Shown here piece after piece: positions 41,495-50,529 of a DNA stretch of 52,036 nucleotides (position 1 is its first letter; each line of letters opens with the position of its first letter). Source of the stretch: an uncultured Spirochaetales bacterium (GTDB lineage: Bacteria; Spirochaetota; Spirochaetia; Sphaerochaetales; Sphaerochaetaceae); the NCBI GenBank assembly GCA_944390865.1, contig CALXRC010000003.1, positions 1 to 52,036 on the forward strand. The letters are read 5' to 3'. A program made the translations under genes and the position numbers. The notes under the pieces were generated by a model that saw only the letters and a list, made by a program, of their open reading frames with translations, was not told where the DNA came from and ran no database searches.

Positions 41495-42617
41495 TTTCCG
41501 CCACTTCCTTCAGCGCCTGTGCAAGGCCTGCTGTTTCCTGCAGTGTATTGTTACGGGAGAAAGAGACCCTCAGCGCTCCTTTCGCCTCCTGGGCGAAGCC
41601 TGCACTGCGGTAAACAGACTCAGCCTTTCCCCGTGCGTTGTTTGAACAGGCTGAGCCGGATGATATGATGAAGCCTCTGTCCTGAAGCATCCTGAGTGCC
41701 ACCTCACTTGGAAGCGGCGTTGAAAGGGCGATGATGTGGGGCACTGAATTCATGCCTGGCGTGAGCACCTTTACCCTGCTGTGTTCAAGCAGGCTGCGCA
41801 GAAGGTTGTTCAGCATCCCGATATGGCGCTCATCATCGCTCTTCAGATCCTTCAGAGCCTGTGCGAAGGCTGCGATGGCCGGAAGGTTTTCCGTTCCGCC
41901 CCTCACTCCGTGCTCCTGTCCTCCTGCATGAGCCAGCGACTGTATGCTGCCCTTTTTGAGGTAGAGAAGGCCGCAGCCCCTCGGCCCGTGAATCTTATGG
42001 GCTGAGAATGAGGCTCCGTCAACATCCCAGCCTGCAAGATCGATGCATGTCTTTCCAAGGGCCTGCACGGAGTCCGTGAAGAAGAAAATGCGGCGTCCGT
42101 ATTCGGCTTCCTTTGCCCTGACGAGCGAGACCGCTCCTCTGATGTCCTGTATTGTTCCAAGCACATTGCTGACACTCATGATGGCAACAAGGCGTGTTTC
42201 CCTGGTTATCAGCCTTTCAAGCTCGTCTATGCTGACAAAGCCGTCTCTGGCTCCTAAGAAGACCACGTCCCAGCCTTTTTCCCTGAGCACAGAACTGAAG
42301 GATGACACAGCTTCATGCTCAATGGATGAGAAGATGACTCTTCCCGGAACCTTAGCCCACAGAAGGGATGAAAGCACTATTGAAATGCTCTCTGTCGCCC
42401 CGCTTGTGAAGAAAAGCTGTGACGGCTTCACGTCAAGCACCCGGGCTGCGGTCATGCGCGATTCTTCCAGGACCTGACGGCTCTCTCTGGCCGGGGCATA
42501 GGACGCAGACGGGTTTGCCATATATTCTTCAGCTGTCTTCACATAGGTCTCAAGACAGGCTTCTGACATCTTTGTCGTTGCTGCATTGTCAAAATAGGAG
42601 AATTGTTGCATAGCCAT
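41487..42617 (-). CDS. cysteine desulfurase (NifS/IscS family, ThiI partner)
   Basis: 376 residues; AGGGAGAATAG before the ATG at 42617. PLP lysine Lys208 in SFSAHKIHGPRGCGLLY; the substrate-binding SGATES (72-77) and the persulfide Cys in SSGSACSNN (about 320) are present. The Cys loop is of group I type. Overlap with thiI suggests it serves 4-thiouridine synthesis, like Bacillus NifZ, rather than general cluster assembly; no iscU is nearby. Confidence 0.92.
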   Translation of the reverse strand: MAMQQFSYFDNAATTKMSEACLETYVKTAEEYMANPSASYAPARESRQVLEESRMTAARVLDVKPSQLFFTSGATESISIVLSSLLWAKVPGRVIFSSIEHEAVSSFSSVLREKGWDVVFLGARDGFVSIDELERLITRETRLVAIMSVSNVLGTIQDIRGAVSLVRAKEAEYGRRIFFFTDSVQALGKTCIDLAGWDVDGASFSAHKIHGPRGCGLLYLKKGSIQSLAHAGGQEHGVRGGTENLPAIAAFAQALKDLKSDDERHIGMLNNLLRSLLEHSRVKVLTPGMNSVPHIIALSTPLPSEVALRMLQDRGFIISSGSACSNNARGKAESVYRSAGFAQEAKGALRVSFSRNNTLQETAGLAQALKEVAENG

Positions 42618-42664
42618 TCTATTCTCCCTGAAAGGGGAATGAAAAACAAGAGGACCCGGACTTC

Positions 42665-42693
42665 TTTAACAAAGGCGCGAAAGTGTCTAAAAT
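42665..42693 (+). promoter_or_regulatory. aroB promoter, likely leaderless
   Basis: TTTAAC (42665-42670), 17-nt spacer, TAAAAT (42688-42693). Predicted start about 42700, 5 nt before the chosen ATG at 42705. Confidence 0.5.
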
Positions 42694-42704
42694 TGACAGC
42701 TGTT

Positions 42705-43775
42705 ATGGCATCCTCATTCACACTTTCATTAGCAGGCGGAAAGACGACAGATGTCTTCTTTCTCGATTCGATAAAAGCGCTTTCGGACAAGCTGTCAGGC
42801 TACGGCAGAAGAGTGCTCTGGGTCTTTGACAGCAATTCGCGCAATCTTTTCACGTCCCTTCCGGCAAACTGCGTGATCCTTCCAAGCGGCGAGCATTTCA
42901 AGAACTGGTCGTCTGTTGAGAGAATAATTTCCGCCGCGCTGGATGCCCATCTGGCCCGGGACAGTGTTTTCATCGGCTTCGGCGGAGGCGTAGTCTGCGA
43001 CATGACAGCCCTGGCGGCCAGCCTTTACATGAGAGGCTGTTCTCTTGTGCTTGTGCCGACAAGCCTGCTGTGCATGGTGGACGCATCAATTGGAGGAAAG
43101 AGCGCAATTGATTTCAAGGGTGCGAAAAACCTTGTCGGAACCTTCTATCCGGCAAAGGATGTGCTGATCTCCGCAGCCTGTCTGAGGACGCTGCCGGAAG
43201 CAGAGTACCACAGCGGGCTGGGGGAAGTCATAAAGCATGCCTTCCTGAGCAGTGATGATGAGCTGTACAGTTTCCTGTGCTCCAGTCATGACAGCATTGT
43301 CTCACGCGACAGAGAGGCTCTTACCAGGATGCTTGAGCTTTCATTGAAGGTGAAGGCTGAATACATACAGCGTGATCCTGAGGAGAGAAAGGGCATAAGG
43401 CAGGCTCTGAACCTTGCCCATACATTTGCCCATGCGCTTGAGAGCATCGACAACTTCAACGTCAAGCATGGCGTTGCCGTAGCCTGGGGGCTTTCAAGGG
43501 CTGCCTGGTGCGGATATGCCGCAGGCGTGACCAGCGCTGAGCTGCGTGACAGGATAGATGCGCTTCTGCGCCTTTATGATTTTGACATTGACAGAAGAAT
43601 CGAGAGAGGCAGGTGGCTGGACTTCCAGGCCGCTGTCGCAAAGGACAAGAAGAATCTCTCTGGCACTGTGCGCTTTGTCCTTCTTGAGGATATGGGTGTT
43701 CCTGTCCTCAGGGAGCTGGACAGCGAGATTGTGAAGATCGCCGTGATCTCAGCTCCCGGAAGAAAGAACGGCTAG
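42705..43775 (+). CDS. aroB: 3-dehydroquinate synthase
   Basis: 356 residues. NAD- and metal-dependent cyclisation of DAHP, second shikimate step. GFGGGVVCDMTALAASLYMRG binds NAD. The metal ligands are the Glu of GLGEVIKHA, the His of NLAHTFAHALE and the His of VKHGVAVAWG. The Lys of DKKNLSG near the C-terminus is present. Start set at MASSFTLSLAGG; an ATG at 42638 would add a basic 22-residue extension unlike the family. No ribosome site precedes the chosen ATG. Divergent from the cysteine desulfurase; its stop overlaps the stop of hrpA in a CTAG. Confidence 0.93.
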   Translation: MASSFTLSLAGGKTTDVFFLDSIKALSDKLSGYGRRVLWVFDSNSRNLFTSLPANCVILPSGEHFKNWSSVERIISAALDAHLARDSVFIGFGGGVVCDMTALAASLYMRGCSLVLVPTSLLCMVDASIGGKSAIDFKGAKNLVGTFYPAKDVLISAACLRTLPEAEYHSGLGEVIKHAFLSSDDELYSFLCSSHDSIVSRDREALTRMLELSLKVKAEYIQRDPEERKGIRQALNLAHTFAHALESIDNFNVKHGVAVAWGLSRAAWCGYAAGVTSAELRDRIDALLRLYDFDIDRRIERGRWLDFQAAVAKDKKNLSGTVRFVLLEDMGVPVLRELDSEIVKIAVISAPGRKNG

Positions 43776-46432
43776 GAGTTCAGGCCTTCAAGCTCGTCAA
43801 GTCTTGTCAGAATTGCCGAGCAGGTCTTTATCAGTTTTGAATAGCGCTTTTTGTTGTCCTTCATCTCTTCCATGAGCTCGTTCAGGCTCAGATAAGCGTT
43901 GTCGACGCTTGCAGGCAGGCTTGTGGAAGTGTAGATCTTCCAGCCTTTTCTGTTTTTCGCCCTGACAATTGTGAGAAAGCCGAACTTTCCGCTGCCGACA
44001 GCTGTTGGAGTGAAGAGATCATCAAGACGCCCGGCCAGAGCAAGATGGTCGTCAGCCAGGCTGTAGTACTCATCCTCAACAATCTGCGCATCCGGCTTCT
44101 TTCCTGTGATCAGCGCCGCTTCCTGAATCAGCGTCTTGAGCGGAAGCTGGATCGGATTGATGCCGATAGAGGAGGTCAGCATGACCTTGATCTTAGGAAC
44201 TGAGCCTGCCTCAAAGGCCTTTTTAGTAATGTCTGCCAGTGCCGAGAGCTTCACAGCATAGACATCGCGCTCTTTTTTCTTTGACTTGCCTGACTGCTTT
44301 ACCGCGCTGAGCTGATAGCCGAACAGAGTGAAAGTGCCAGAAGCTGTCCTGCCGTTTCCGGCCTCTTTCTTCTTTCCCGCCTTTTCCTTCTGCTTTTCGT
44401 TATAGCTCTGGACAGCCTTAGTGCTCTTTTCAATGTTCTCATAGCCGTAGCCGGATGAAAAGCGCAGGAGCTTCTTCAGCTCCGGATAGATGGAGTCGAG
44501 CCATTCTGCCTTCAGCGGAGAGACGGAGCGGGCGAAGAGGCGTGATGTCAGCACTACTTCTCCTGCTATTATGTAATCCGGCTTCTGGCTGAACCAGGAG
44601 CATGAAGGATGAATGTAAATCTCGTCAGCTGTCAGTGAACGGTAGGAAGAGTAGTCATTGCGGATGCAGACAAACTGCAGCAGGCCTGTTCCGAGACAGA
44701 TCAGGAAATCTCTGGCAGAGCCTCCGGATGCGACCGGGATGCCCATATGAGAGACGATCTCTTCCAGCTGTCCCTTGATATGGACAATCTCATTCATTGT
44801 CTGACTGTCAAGGAAATAATGCCTGCAGAATTTCTCCGAGGCCTTTTCTGCCGCTTTTGGACTGTCTGCCTTTTCCAGTATTTCACTGTAAGCTCTGTAC
44901 AGCTTCAGATAGCCTGCGAAGTCTCCTCCGGCAGCATCCTGGAAGCGTTCCTGCCTTGTGCGGGCAAGCACTGCCTTGTCCTTTGGAAAGAGGAAGGGCC
45001 CCTTTGTCGAGAGGAAGGAGGCCGCCGTTATCACATCTGATATCACATCAGGGTATTTCATGATGGATTCAACAATGCCGCGTGAAAGGCGGGGAAGGAG
45101 AGGGAAGACAGCCATTTTCTCGCCGATGGCTGTCAGGTGGTGTTCATCGTCGATTGCCCCTATGAGCTTCAGAAGATAGGCCGCAGAGGCAAGTGCGCTT
45201 TTCTTTGGTGCAGTGATGAACGGGAAGTTGTCATAGTCGTAAATTCCCAGCTCGCTCATTCTCAGCGCGACTTCCGCCAGGTCGCAGCGCGTGATTTCCT
45301 CTCTTGTGTACTCCTCCCTCTTGCTGAAGCTCTCTTCTGTGTAGAGCCGGTAGCAGATGCCGCTCTGTGTCCTGCCGGCCCTGCCTTTGCGCTGTTCGGC
45401 AGAGGCCTTTGAGATCGGCTGCTGGATGAGGCTTGATGTGAAGGTCCTCTGGTCGTAGTAGCTGACTTTTGCAAGCCCGCTGTCTATGACCATCCTTATG
45501 CCGTCGATTGTTATGCTTGTCTCAGCGATGTTCGTGGCAATGACAACCTTGGTCTTTCCCTCAGCTGTGGGAATGAAGACCCTTTCCTGTTCTTCCTTGC
45601 TCAGGCGTCCGTAAAGAGGATAGATCTGAAGGCAGGGCGCAAGCTCGCTGTGCCTGAACCTGTCCTCGCACATGATGATTTCCGCTTCTCCCGGAAGGAA
45701 AACCAGCACGTCTCCGGTTTCGCCGTCCTTTATTTTCTTCTCAACAAGCGAGTATATCTTTTCGATGCGCAGGTCCTGCTCTCCTGCCTGCTGCCAGGTC
45801 TTTTTCCCCTTGCGCCTTTCCCTGCCCGGTACGGCCTCTTCCTGTTCGACAGGTGAATAGACCACATCCACAGGGTAGACCTTTGTAGGAATGGTGATGA
45901 TCTTTGCTCCGTTGAAGAAGGAACTGAAGCATTCTGTGTTTATTGTGGCGCTGCTTACGATGACCTTGAGATCAGGGCGCACTTCAAGCACCTGCTTGAG
46001 CAGGCCCAGAATGAAGTCGATGTTCAGGCTTCTCTCATGAGCCTCGTCAACCATTATGCAGGAGTAGCGTGAGAGAAAGCGGTCGCTCTTGAGCTCTTCC
46101 AGCAGTATGCCGTCTGTCATGATCTTTATTCTGGTGCTCTCGTCGCTTGTGTCAAAAAAGCGCATTGTATAGGCACAGTAATTATCTGTGATATCAAGCT
46201 GGCGCCTGATGAAGTCACAGACTGAAAGGGTGGCGATGCGGCGCGGCTGCGTCACCCCTATGATCCCGCTTCTGTCATAGCCGGCTTCCTTCAGAATGAG
46301 GGGAATCTGGGTTGTCTTTCCGCTTCCGGTCGGGCTCTCGACGATAATCACCTGGTTTTTCTCCAGGCTTTCAAGAATGAGATCCCTGTGCCTGTAGACA
46401 GGAAGATCAGTGAAGTTTAGCTTTGACTGCAC
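43772..46432 (-). CDS. DEAH-box RNA helicase, HrpA/HrpB-like
   Basis: 886 residues. SF2 helicase: GSGKT (36-40), TQPRRIA, DEAH (129-132), SAT, then the C domain with TNIAETSITIDG and QRKGRAGRTQSGICYRLY. HA2/ratchet region follows (ALLKLIG-type AAYLLKLIGAID, LPRLSRGIV). The last 200 residues (KKEAGNGRTASGTF, then SSIGINPIQLPLKTL) do not match a domain I know. Much shorter than E. coli HrpA (1300 residues) and similar in size to HrpB, but its motifs are nearer HrpA. GTG start inside hisS (26-nt overlap), so it is coupled to the tRNA synthetase. Likely role in RNA or ribosome processing. Confidence 0.88.
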   Translation of the reverse strand: MQSKLNFTDLPVYRHRDLILESLEKNQVIIVESPTGSGKTTQIPLILKEAGYDRSGIIGVTQPRRIATLSVCDFIRRQLDITDNYCAYTMRFFDTSDESTRIKIMTDGILLEELKSDRFLSRYSCIMVDEAHERSLNIDFILGLLKQVLEVRPDLKVIVSSATINTECFSSFFNGAKIITIPTKVYPVDVVYSPVEQEEAVPGRERRKGKKTWQQAGEQDLRIEKIYSLVEKKIKDGETGDVLVFLPGEAEIIMCEDRFRHSELAPCLQIYPLYGRLSKEEQERVFIPTAEGKTKVVIATNIAETSITIDGIRMVIDSGLAKVSYYDQRTFTSSLIQQPISKASAEQRKGRAGRTQSGICYRLYTEESFSKREEYTREEITRCDLAEVALRMSELGIYDYDNFPFITAPKKSALASAAYLLKLIGAIDDEHHLTAIGEKMAVFPLLPRLSRGIVESIMKYPDVISDVITAASFLSTKGPFLFPKDKAVLARTRQERFQDAAGGDFAGYLKLYRAYSEILEKADSPKAAEKASEKFCRHYFLDSQTMNEIVHIKGQLEEIVSHMGIPVASGGSARDFLICLGTGLLQFVCIRNDYSSYRSLTADEIYIHPSCSWFSQKPDYIIAGEVVLTSRLFARSVSPLKAEWLDSIYPELKKLLRFSSGYGYENIEKSTKAVQSYNEKQKEKAGKKKEAGNGRTASGTFTLFGYQLSAVKQSGKSKKKERDVYAVKLSALADITKKAFEAGSVPKIKVMLTSSIGINPIQLPLKTLIQEAALITGKKPDAQIVEDEYYSLADDHLALAGRLDDLFTPTAVGSGKFGFLTIVRAKNRKGWKIYTSTSLPASVDNAYLSLNELMEEMKDNKKRYSKLIKTCSAILTRLDELEGLNS

Positions 46433-47717
46433 TAAGCACCTCTTCTGGTTTCAGGATAACGCTTTCCTGCGTTCTTGTGTCCTTCAGCATGCGTTCACCC
46501 TTCCAGTTGCAGCTCAGAATCAGCGGAATGCAGTTCTTCTCTGTATATTCGTATACTGATTTCATTTTCTTCACGTTGAAAGGGTAAATGTCACATGATA
46601 TACCCGATTGTCTAAGATTCTGTGCGATGCGCACGTCCTCTTTGTAGCTTTCTGCCTGCTTCTCGCTTGCGATGAGCACCTGACAGCTGCTTCTGTCCTG
46701 CAGCAGCGGAGAGCCAAGCTCCTCAAGGGCTGCAAGCAGTCTGTCCAGTCCGATTGAAGAGCCGACTCCGGGCAGGTTTTCCTTTGTGTACAGCCCTGCA
46801 AGGTTGTTGTATCTTCCTCCGGAACAGACTGAGCCGATGGAGGGAAGGGCAGTGAGGAAGGTCTCATAGACAATGCCTGTATAGTAATCAAGTCCGCGTG
46901 TGATGGAAGGATCCAGGACAAAGAGGCTTTCAATTCCCTCATCAGCCAGAAGGCTGTAGATTTCCTTCATTCTCCTTGATGAGCCGCCTTCGCTGCCTAT
47001 GAGGCTGTCCAGACGCTCAAGAGTCTGGAGAAAGCTTTCGCTGCTGTCAAAGCTGATGAAAGAAAGGATCTTTCCGCTCTTCTCGCTGCTTCCGGTCTCT
47101 TCTGTCAGCAGCCTGAGCACTTCATCAGTGCCGATCTTTCTCAGCTTGTCCACAGTGCGCAGGATCTCGACAGACTTGTCTTCAAGGTCCAGCGATGCCA
47201 GGAACTCGTTGAACAGTCCCCTGTGCGACACATGGAAGCGGCAGGCTGACCTGTCACCCTCAAAGATAGTGTCAAAGCAGAAGGCCATCATGGAAAGAAT
47301 CTGGGCGTCTGTATATGAGTTGTCAGCTCCGACAATGTCAAAATCGCACTGATAGAATTCCCTGTAGCGTCCCTTCTGCGGGTTCTCGCCTCGCCATACC
47401 TTGCTGATATGATAGCGCTTGAATGGCCTTGATATCTCGTTTGCGTGAGCTGCGACAAAGCGCGCGAAGGGAACGGTGAGGTCAAAGCGGAGCGCCACTT
47501 CCCTGCCTCCGTTGTCCTTGAAATGGAAGATCTGCTTGTCCGTTTCTCCTCCGCCCTTGCCCAGAAGGACGTTCGTGTATTCAAGCGCCGGGGTGTCGAT
47601 AGGAACAAAGCCATATAGGGAAAAGATTTTCTCAAGTTTCGCAATAAGTTTCTTCTTAGGGATTTCCTGCTGGGGAAGAGAGTCCCTGAATCCTTTCAGA
47701 ACTGCGGGTTCTATCAT
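46407..47717 (-). CDS. hisS: histidyl-tRNA synthetase
   Basis: 436 residues from the ATG at 47717 (CAGGAGTG 6 nt upstream); longer frames would run into the promoter. Class II synthetase: motif 2 in RYHISKVWRGENPQKGRYREFYQCDFDIVG (given here in pieces), the HisA motif LDYYTGIVYE, SGGRYNNL, and motif 3 GVGSSIGLDRLLAALE. The C-terminal anticodon-binding domain begins near residue 335. Transcribed divergently from valS from a promoter that occupies the same DNA on the other strand. Confidence 0.97.
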   Translation of the reverse strand: MIEPAVLKGFRDSLPQQEIPKKKLIAKLEKIFSLYGFVPIDTPALEYTNVLLGKGGGETDKQIFHFKDNGGREVALRFDLTVPFARFVAAHANEISRPFKRYHISKVWRGENPQKGRYREFYQCDFDIVGADNSYTDAQILSMMAFCFDTIFEGDRSACRFHVSHRGLFNEFLASLDLEDKSVEILRTVDKLRKIGTDEVLRLLTEETGSSEKSGKILSFISFDSSESFLQTLERLDSLIGSEGGSSRRMKEIYSLLADEGIESLFVLDPSITRGLDYYTGIVYETFLTALPSIGSVCSGGRYNNLAGLYTKENLPGVGSSIGLDRLLAALEELGSPLLQDRSSCQVLIASEKQAESYKEDVRIAQNLRQSGISCDIYPFNVKKMKSVYEYTEKNCIPLILSCNWKGERMLKDTRTQESVILKPEEVLSAVKAKLH

Positions 47718-47750
47718 TAAGATCACTCCTGTAATAAAAGTTAGTCCGTG

Positions 47751-47783
47751 TTGTATTCTTATCTTTCTTTTGCTAATATTCAA
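47751..47783. promoter_or_regulatory. superimposed divergent promoters of valS and hisS
   Basis: Plus strand (valS): TTGTAT (47751-47756), 17-nt spacer, extended TGC-TAATAT (-10 at 47774-47779). Minus strand (hisS): TTGAAT (47783-47778), 17-nt spacer, AAGAAT (47760-47755). The -35 of each overlaps the -10 of the other, so the 33-bp element is nearly symmetric. Confidence 0.6.
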
Positions 47784-47801
47784 GCAAATTCTGAGGTAGC
47801 A

Positions 47802-50456
47802 ATGAAAGCTGTTGAACTGTCTAAATCATACAATCCCAAAGACTTTGAGCAAAGAATATACGATCAGTGGCTGGAAAATAAAGCTTTCAGCCCTGACAAA
47901 GACGGCAAGGAGCACTTTACTGTTGTCATGCCGCCGCCGAATGTCACAGGCATCCTTCACATGGGCCATGCCCTGAACAATACGCTTCAGGACATCATCA
48001 TCCGCTACAAGAGGATGAAGGGCTACAGGACTCTCTGGGTTCCCGGCACAGACCATGCCGGCATCGCAACGCAGAATGTTGTCGAGCGCCAGCTTGCCAG
48101 GGAAGGCAAGCGCCGTCAGGACCTGGGAAGGGAGAAGTTCATTGAGCGTACATGGCAGGTGAAGGACAAGCACCATGAGATCATCACCTCCCAGCTGAGG
48201 AAGATGGGCTGTTCCTGCGACTGGGATCATGAGCGCTTCACAATGGATGAAGGGCTTTCAAAGGCTGTCAGAGAGGCCTTTGTCACGCTTTACGAGCGCG
48301 GACTGATCTACAAGGGACAGTATCTTGTCAATTACTGCCCGAAGTGCGGAACGGCTCTGGCTGATGATGAGGTCGAGTATGAGAACATGCCGGGCAAGCT
48401 GTATGACGTGCGCTATCCGTATGCAGACGGTTCGGGCTACATAACTGTGGCGACAACGCGTCCTGAGACAATGTTCGGCGACGTTGCTGTTGCCGTCAAT
48501 CCTGAGGATGAGCGCTACACGGCTGTGGTCGGCAAAGAGCTTCTGCTCCCGCTGACGGACAGGAAGATTAAGATCATCGCGGACAGTTTTGTCGACAAGG
48601 AGTTCGGAACAGGTATGGTCAAGATCACGCCGGCCCATGATCCGAATGACTGGGAGTGCGGAAGAAGGCATAATCTTGAAGCCATCAACCTGCTCAATCC
48701 CGACGGCACTCTCAATGAGAACGTGCCTGAGAAGTACAGAGGACTTGATCCCGTTGCCGCACGCAGGCTTGTTGTCGAGGACCTGAAAGAGGGCGGCTAC
48801 CTGGTGAAGGAGACAGACCATGCCCATGATGTCGGGCACTGCTACCGCTGCCATACTGTTGTCGAGCCTTATCTGTCTGATCAGTGGTTCGTCTCCATGA
48901 AGGGCATGGCCCAGAAGGCCCTCAAGGCCCTTTCTGACGGTGATATCGTCTTCTATCCGAAGAGATGGGAGAACACGTACATCCACTGGATGGAGAACAT
49001 CCGCGACTGGTGCATTTCCCGCCAGCTGTGGTGGGGCCACCGCATTCCTGTCTGGTACTGCAAGGACTGCGGAAAGATGATTGTCTCACGCACTGACGTG
49101 ACAGAATGCCCTGACTGCGGCAGCCATAATCTTGAGCAGGATCCAGATGTGCTTGACACATGGTTCAGCTCCTGGCTCTGGCCGTTCAGCACGCTCGGCT
49201 GGCCTGAGAAGACCGCTGATCTTGATACCTTCTTCCCGACTGACACTCTTGTCAGTGCTTATGATATCATCTTCTTCTGGATCAGCCGCATGATCATGGC
49301 TTCAGAAGAGTTCATGGGCAGGGCTCCGTTCAAGGATATTGTCATCACTGGTCTTGTGCGCGACAAGCAGGGCAGGAAGATGAGCAAGAGCCTTGGCAAC
49401 GGAATTGACCCGATTGAGGTCATTGACCTGTACGGCGCTGATGCGATGAAGTTCACGCTCTGCTATCTGGCAGCTCAGGGACAGGATGTCCAGATCGATA
49501 TGGACTCCTTCAAGATGGGAAGCCGCTTTGCGAACAAGATCTGGAATGCGACCCGCTTCCTGCTGATGAATGCTGAGGGCAGGAATCTTGTGCCTGTCAC
49601 TGCTGACAGACTCAACGTGATGGACAAGTGGATCTATACCAGATTCAATGCAGCGGTAACAGCAATTGACAAGGCCATGGACAGCTACCGCTTCAATGAT
49701 GCGGCACAGACTGTGTATTCATTCTTCTGGAATGATTTCTGCGACTGGTATGTTGAGGCTGCAAAGCAGCGTCTCATGCATGGAAGCGATGAGGAAAAGG
49801 ATCTGTCCATCTCCATTATGATCGATCTGCTTGAGAAGAGCATGAGACTGATGCATCCGTTCCTTTCGTTTGTAACAGAGGAAATCTATCAGAAACTTCC
49901 TGGAACCGACGGTCTGCTCATTTCAAAGAGCTGGCCTGAAGCCGATCTTGATTTTGTCTTTGTTAAAGAAGAGGCCCTTGCCGGTCATCTGCAGGAGGCA
50001 GTGAGGATTGTGCGTGCTGCCAGAAGCCAGCTCGGAATCGGACCTGAGAAGAGATTCTCCGTCGTCATCCGCCCTGCTGAGGGGTTTGAGGCTTCAGATC
50101 TCTTTGAGGATCAGAAGGCCCTGATGGCTTCCTTCATGGGAGCAAGCGAGGTCATTGTTGACAGGACTGCTTCTGCTGATGTGTCTCAGGCTTATCCGTC
50201 CGGTGCTCAGGGCTATGAAGTGTTCTGCTTTGTCAAGGAGGCGATTGACGTTGATGCCGAGATCAGAAAGCTTGAAGCTGAGATCGCAAAAGCAGAGAAG
50301 AGTCTTGAAGGCACAATGAAGAAACTGAACAATCCTCAGTTTGTCAGCAATGCCAAGAGTGAGGCCATTGAGAAGGAAAGAAGCAAGAAGGCAGAGTTCG
50401 AGGAGAAGATTTCTCAGTCAAGAGAACATATTGCCCTTCTCAGAAAGCTGAGCTGA
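47802..50456 (+). CDS. valS: valyl-tRNA synthetase
   Basis: 884 residues from the ATG at 47802, after TGAGGT. Class I synthetase: HMGH (53-56) and KMSKS (in GRKMSKSLGNGIDP, about 525) bind ATP. The CP1 editing domain (TVATTRPETMFGDVAVAV, FGTGMVKITPAHDPND) clears mischarged threonine. Zinc knuckles are in YCPKCGTAL and the CKDCGK...CPDCGS region. The C-terminal coiled coil (DAEIRKLEAEIAKAEKSLEGT) is typical of ValRS. Single gene with its own promoter and terminator. Confidence 0.97.
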   Translation: MKAVELSKSYNPKDFEQRIYDQWLENKAFSPDKDGKEHFTVVMPPPNVTGILHMGHALNNTLQDIIIRYKRMKGYRTLWVPGTDHAGIATQNVVERQLAREGKRRQDLGREKFIERTWQVKDKHHEIITSQLRKMGCSCDWDHERFTMDEGLSKAVREAFVTLYERGLIYKGQYLVNYCPKCGTALADDEVEYENMPGKLYDVRYPYADGSGYITVATTRPETMFGDVAVAVNPEDERYTAVVGKELLLPLTDRKIKIIADSFVDKEFGTGMVKITPAHDPNDWECGRRHNLEAINLLNPDGTLNENVPEKYRGLDPVAARRLVVEDLKEGGYLVKETDHAHDVGHCYRCHTVVEPYLSDQWFVSMKGMAQKALKALSDGDIVFYPKRWENTYIHWMENIRDWCISRQLWWGHRIPVWYCKDCGKMIVSRTDVTECPDCGSHNLEQDPDVLDTWFSSWLWPFSTLGWPEKTADLDTFFPTDTLVSAYDIIFFWISRMIMASEEFMGRAPFKDIVITGLVRDKQGRKMSKSLGNGIDPIEVIDLYGADAMKFTLCYLAAQGQDVQIDMDSFKMGSRFANKIWNATRFLLMNAEGRNLVPVTADRLNVMDKWIYTRFNAAVTAIDKAMDSYRFNDAAQTVYSFFWNDFCDWYVEAAKQRLMHGSDEEKDLSISIMIDLLEKSMRLMHPFLSFVTEEIYQKLPGTDGLLISKSWPEADLDFVFVKEEALAGHLQEAVRIVRAARSQLGIGPEKRFSVVIRPAEGFEASDLFEDQKALMASFMGASEVIVDRTASADVSQAYPSGAQGYEVFCFVKEAIDVDAEIRKLEAEIAKAEKSLEGTMKKLNNPQFVSNAKSEAIEKERSKKAEFEEKISQSREHIALLRKLS

Positions 50457-50479
50457 GTCAAATTTGAAAAACGATAATG

Positions 50480-50509
50480 CCTGATGCTGAAAAGTGTCAG
50501 GCTTTTTTC
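50480..50509 (+). terminator. valS terminator
   Basis: GCCTGA (50480-50485), 12-nt loop, TCAGGC (50498-50503), then six T's. Confidence 0.88.
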
Positions 50510-50529
50510 ATTTCTTTTGAGTAAGCAAT

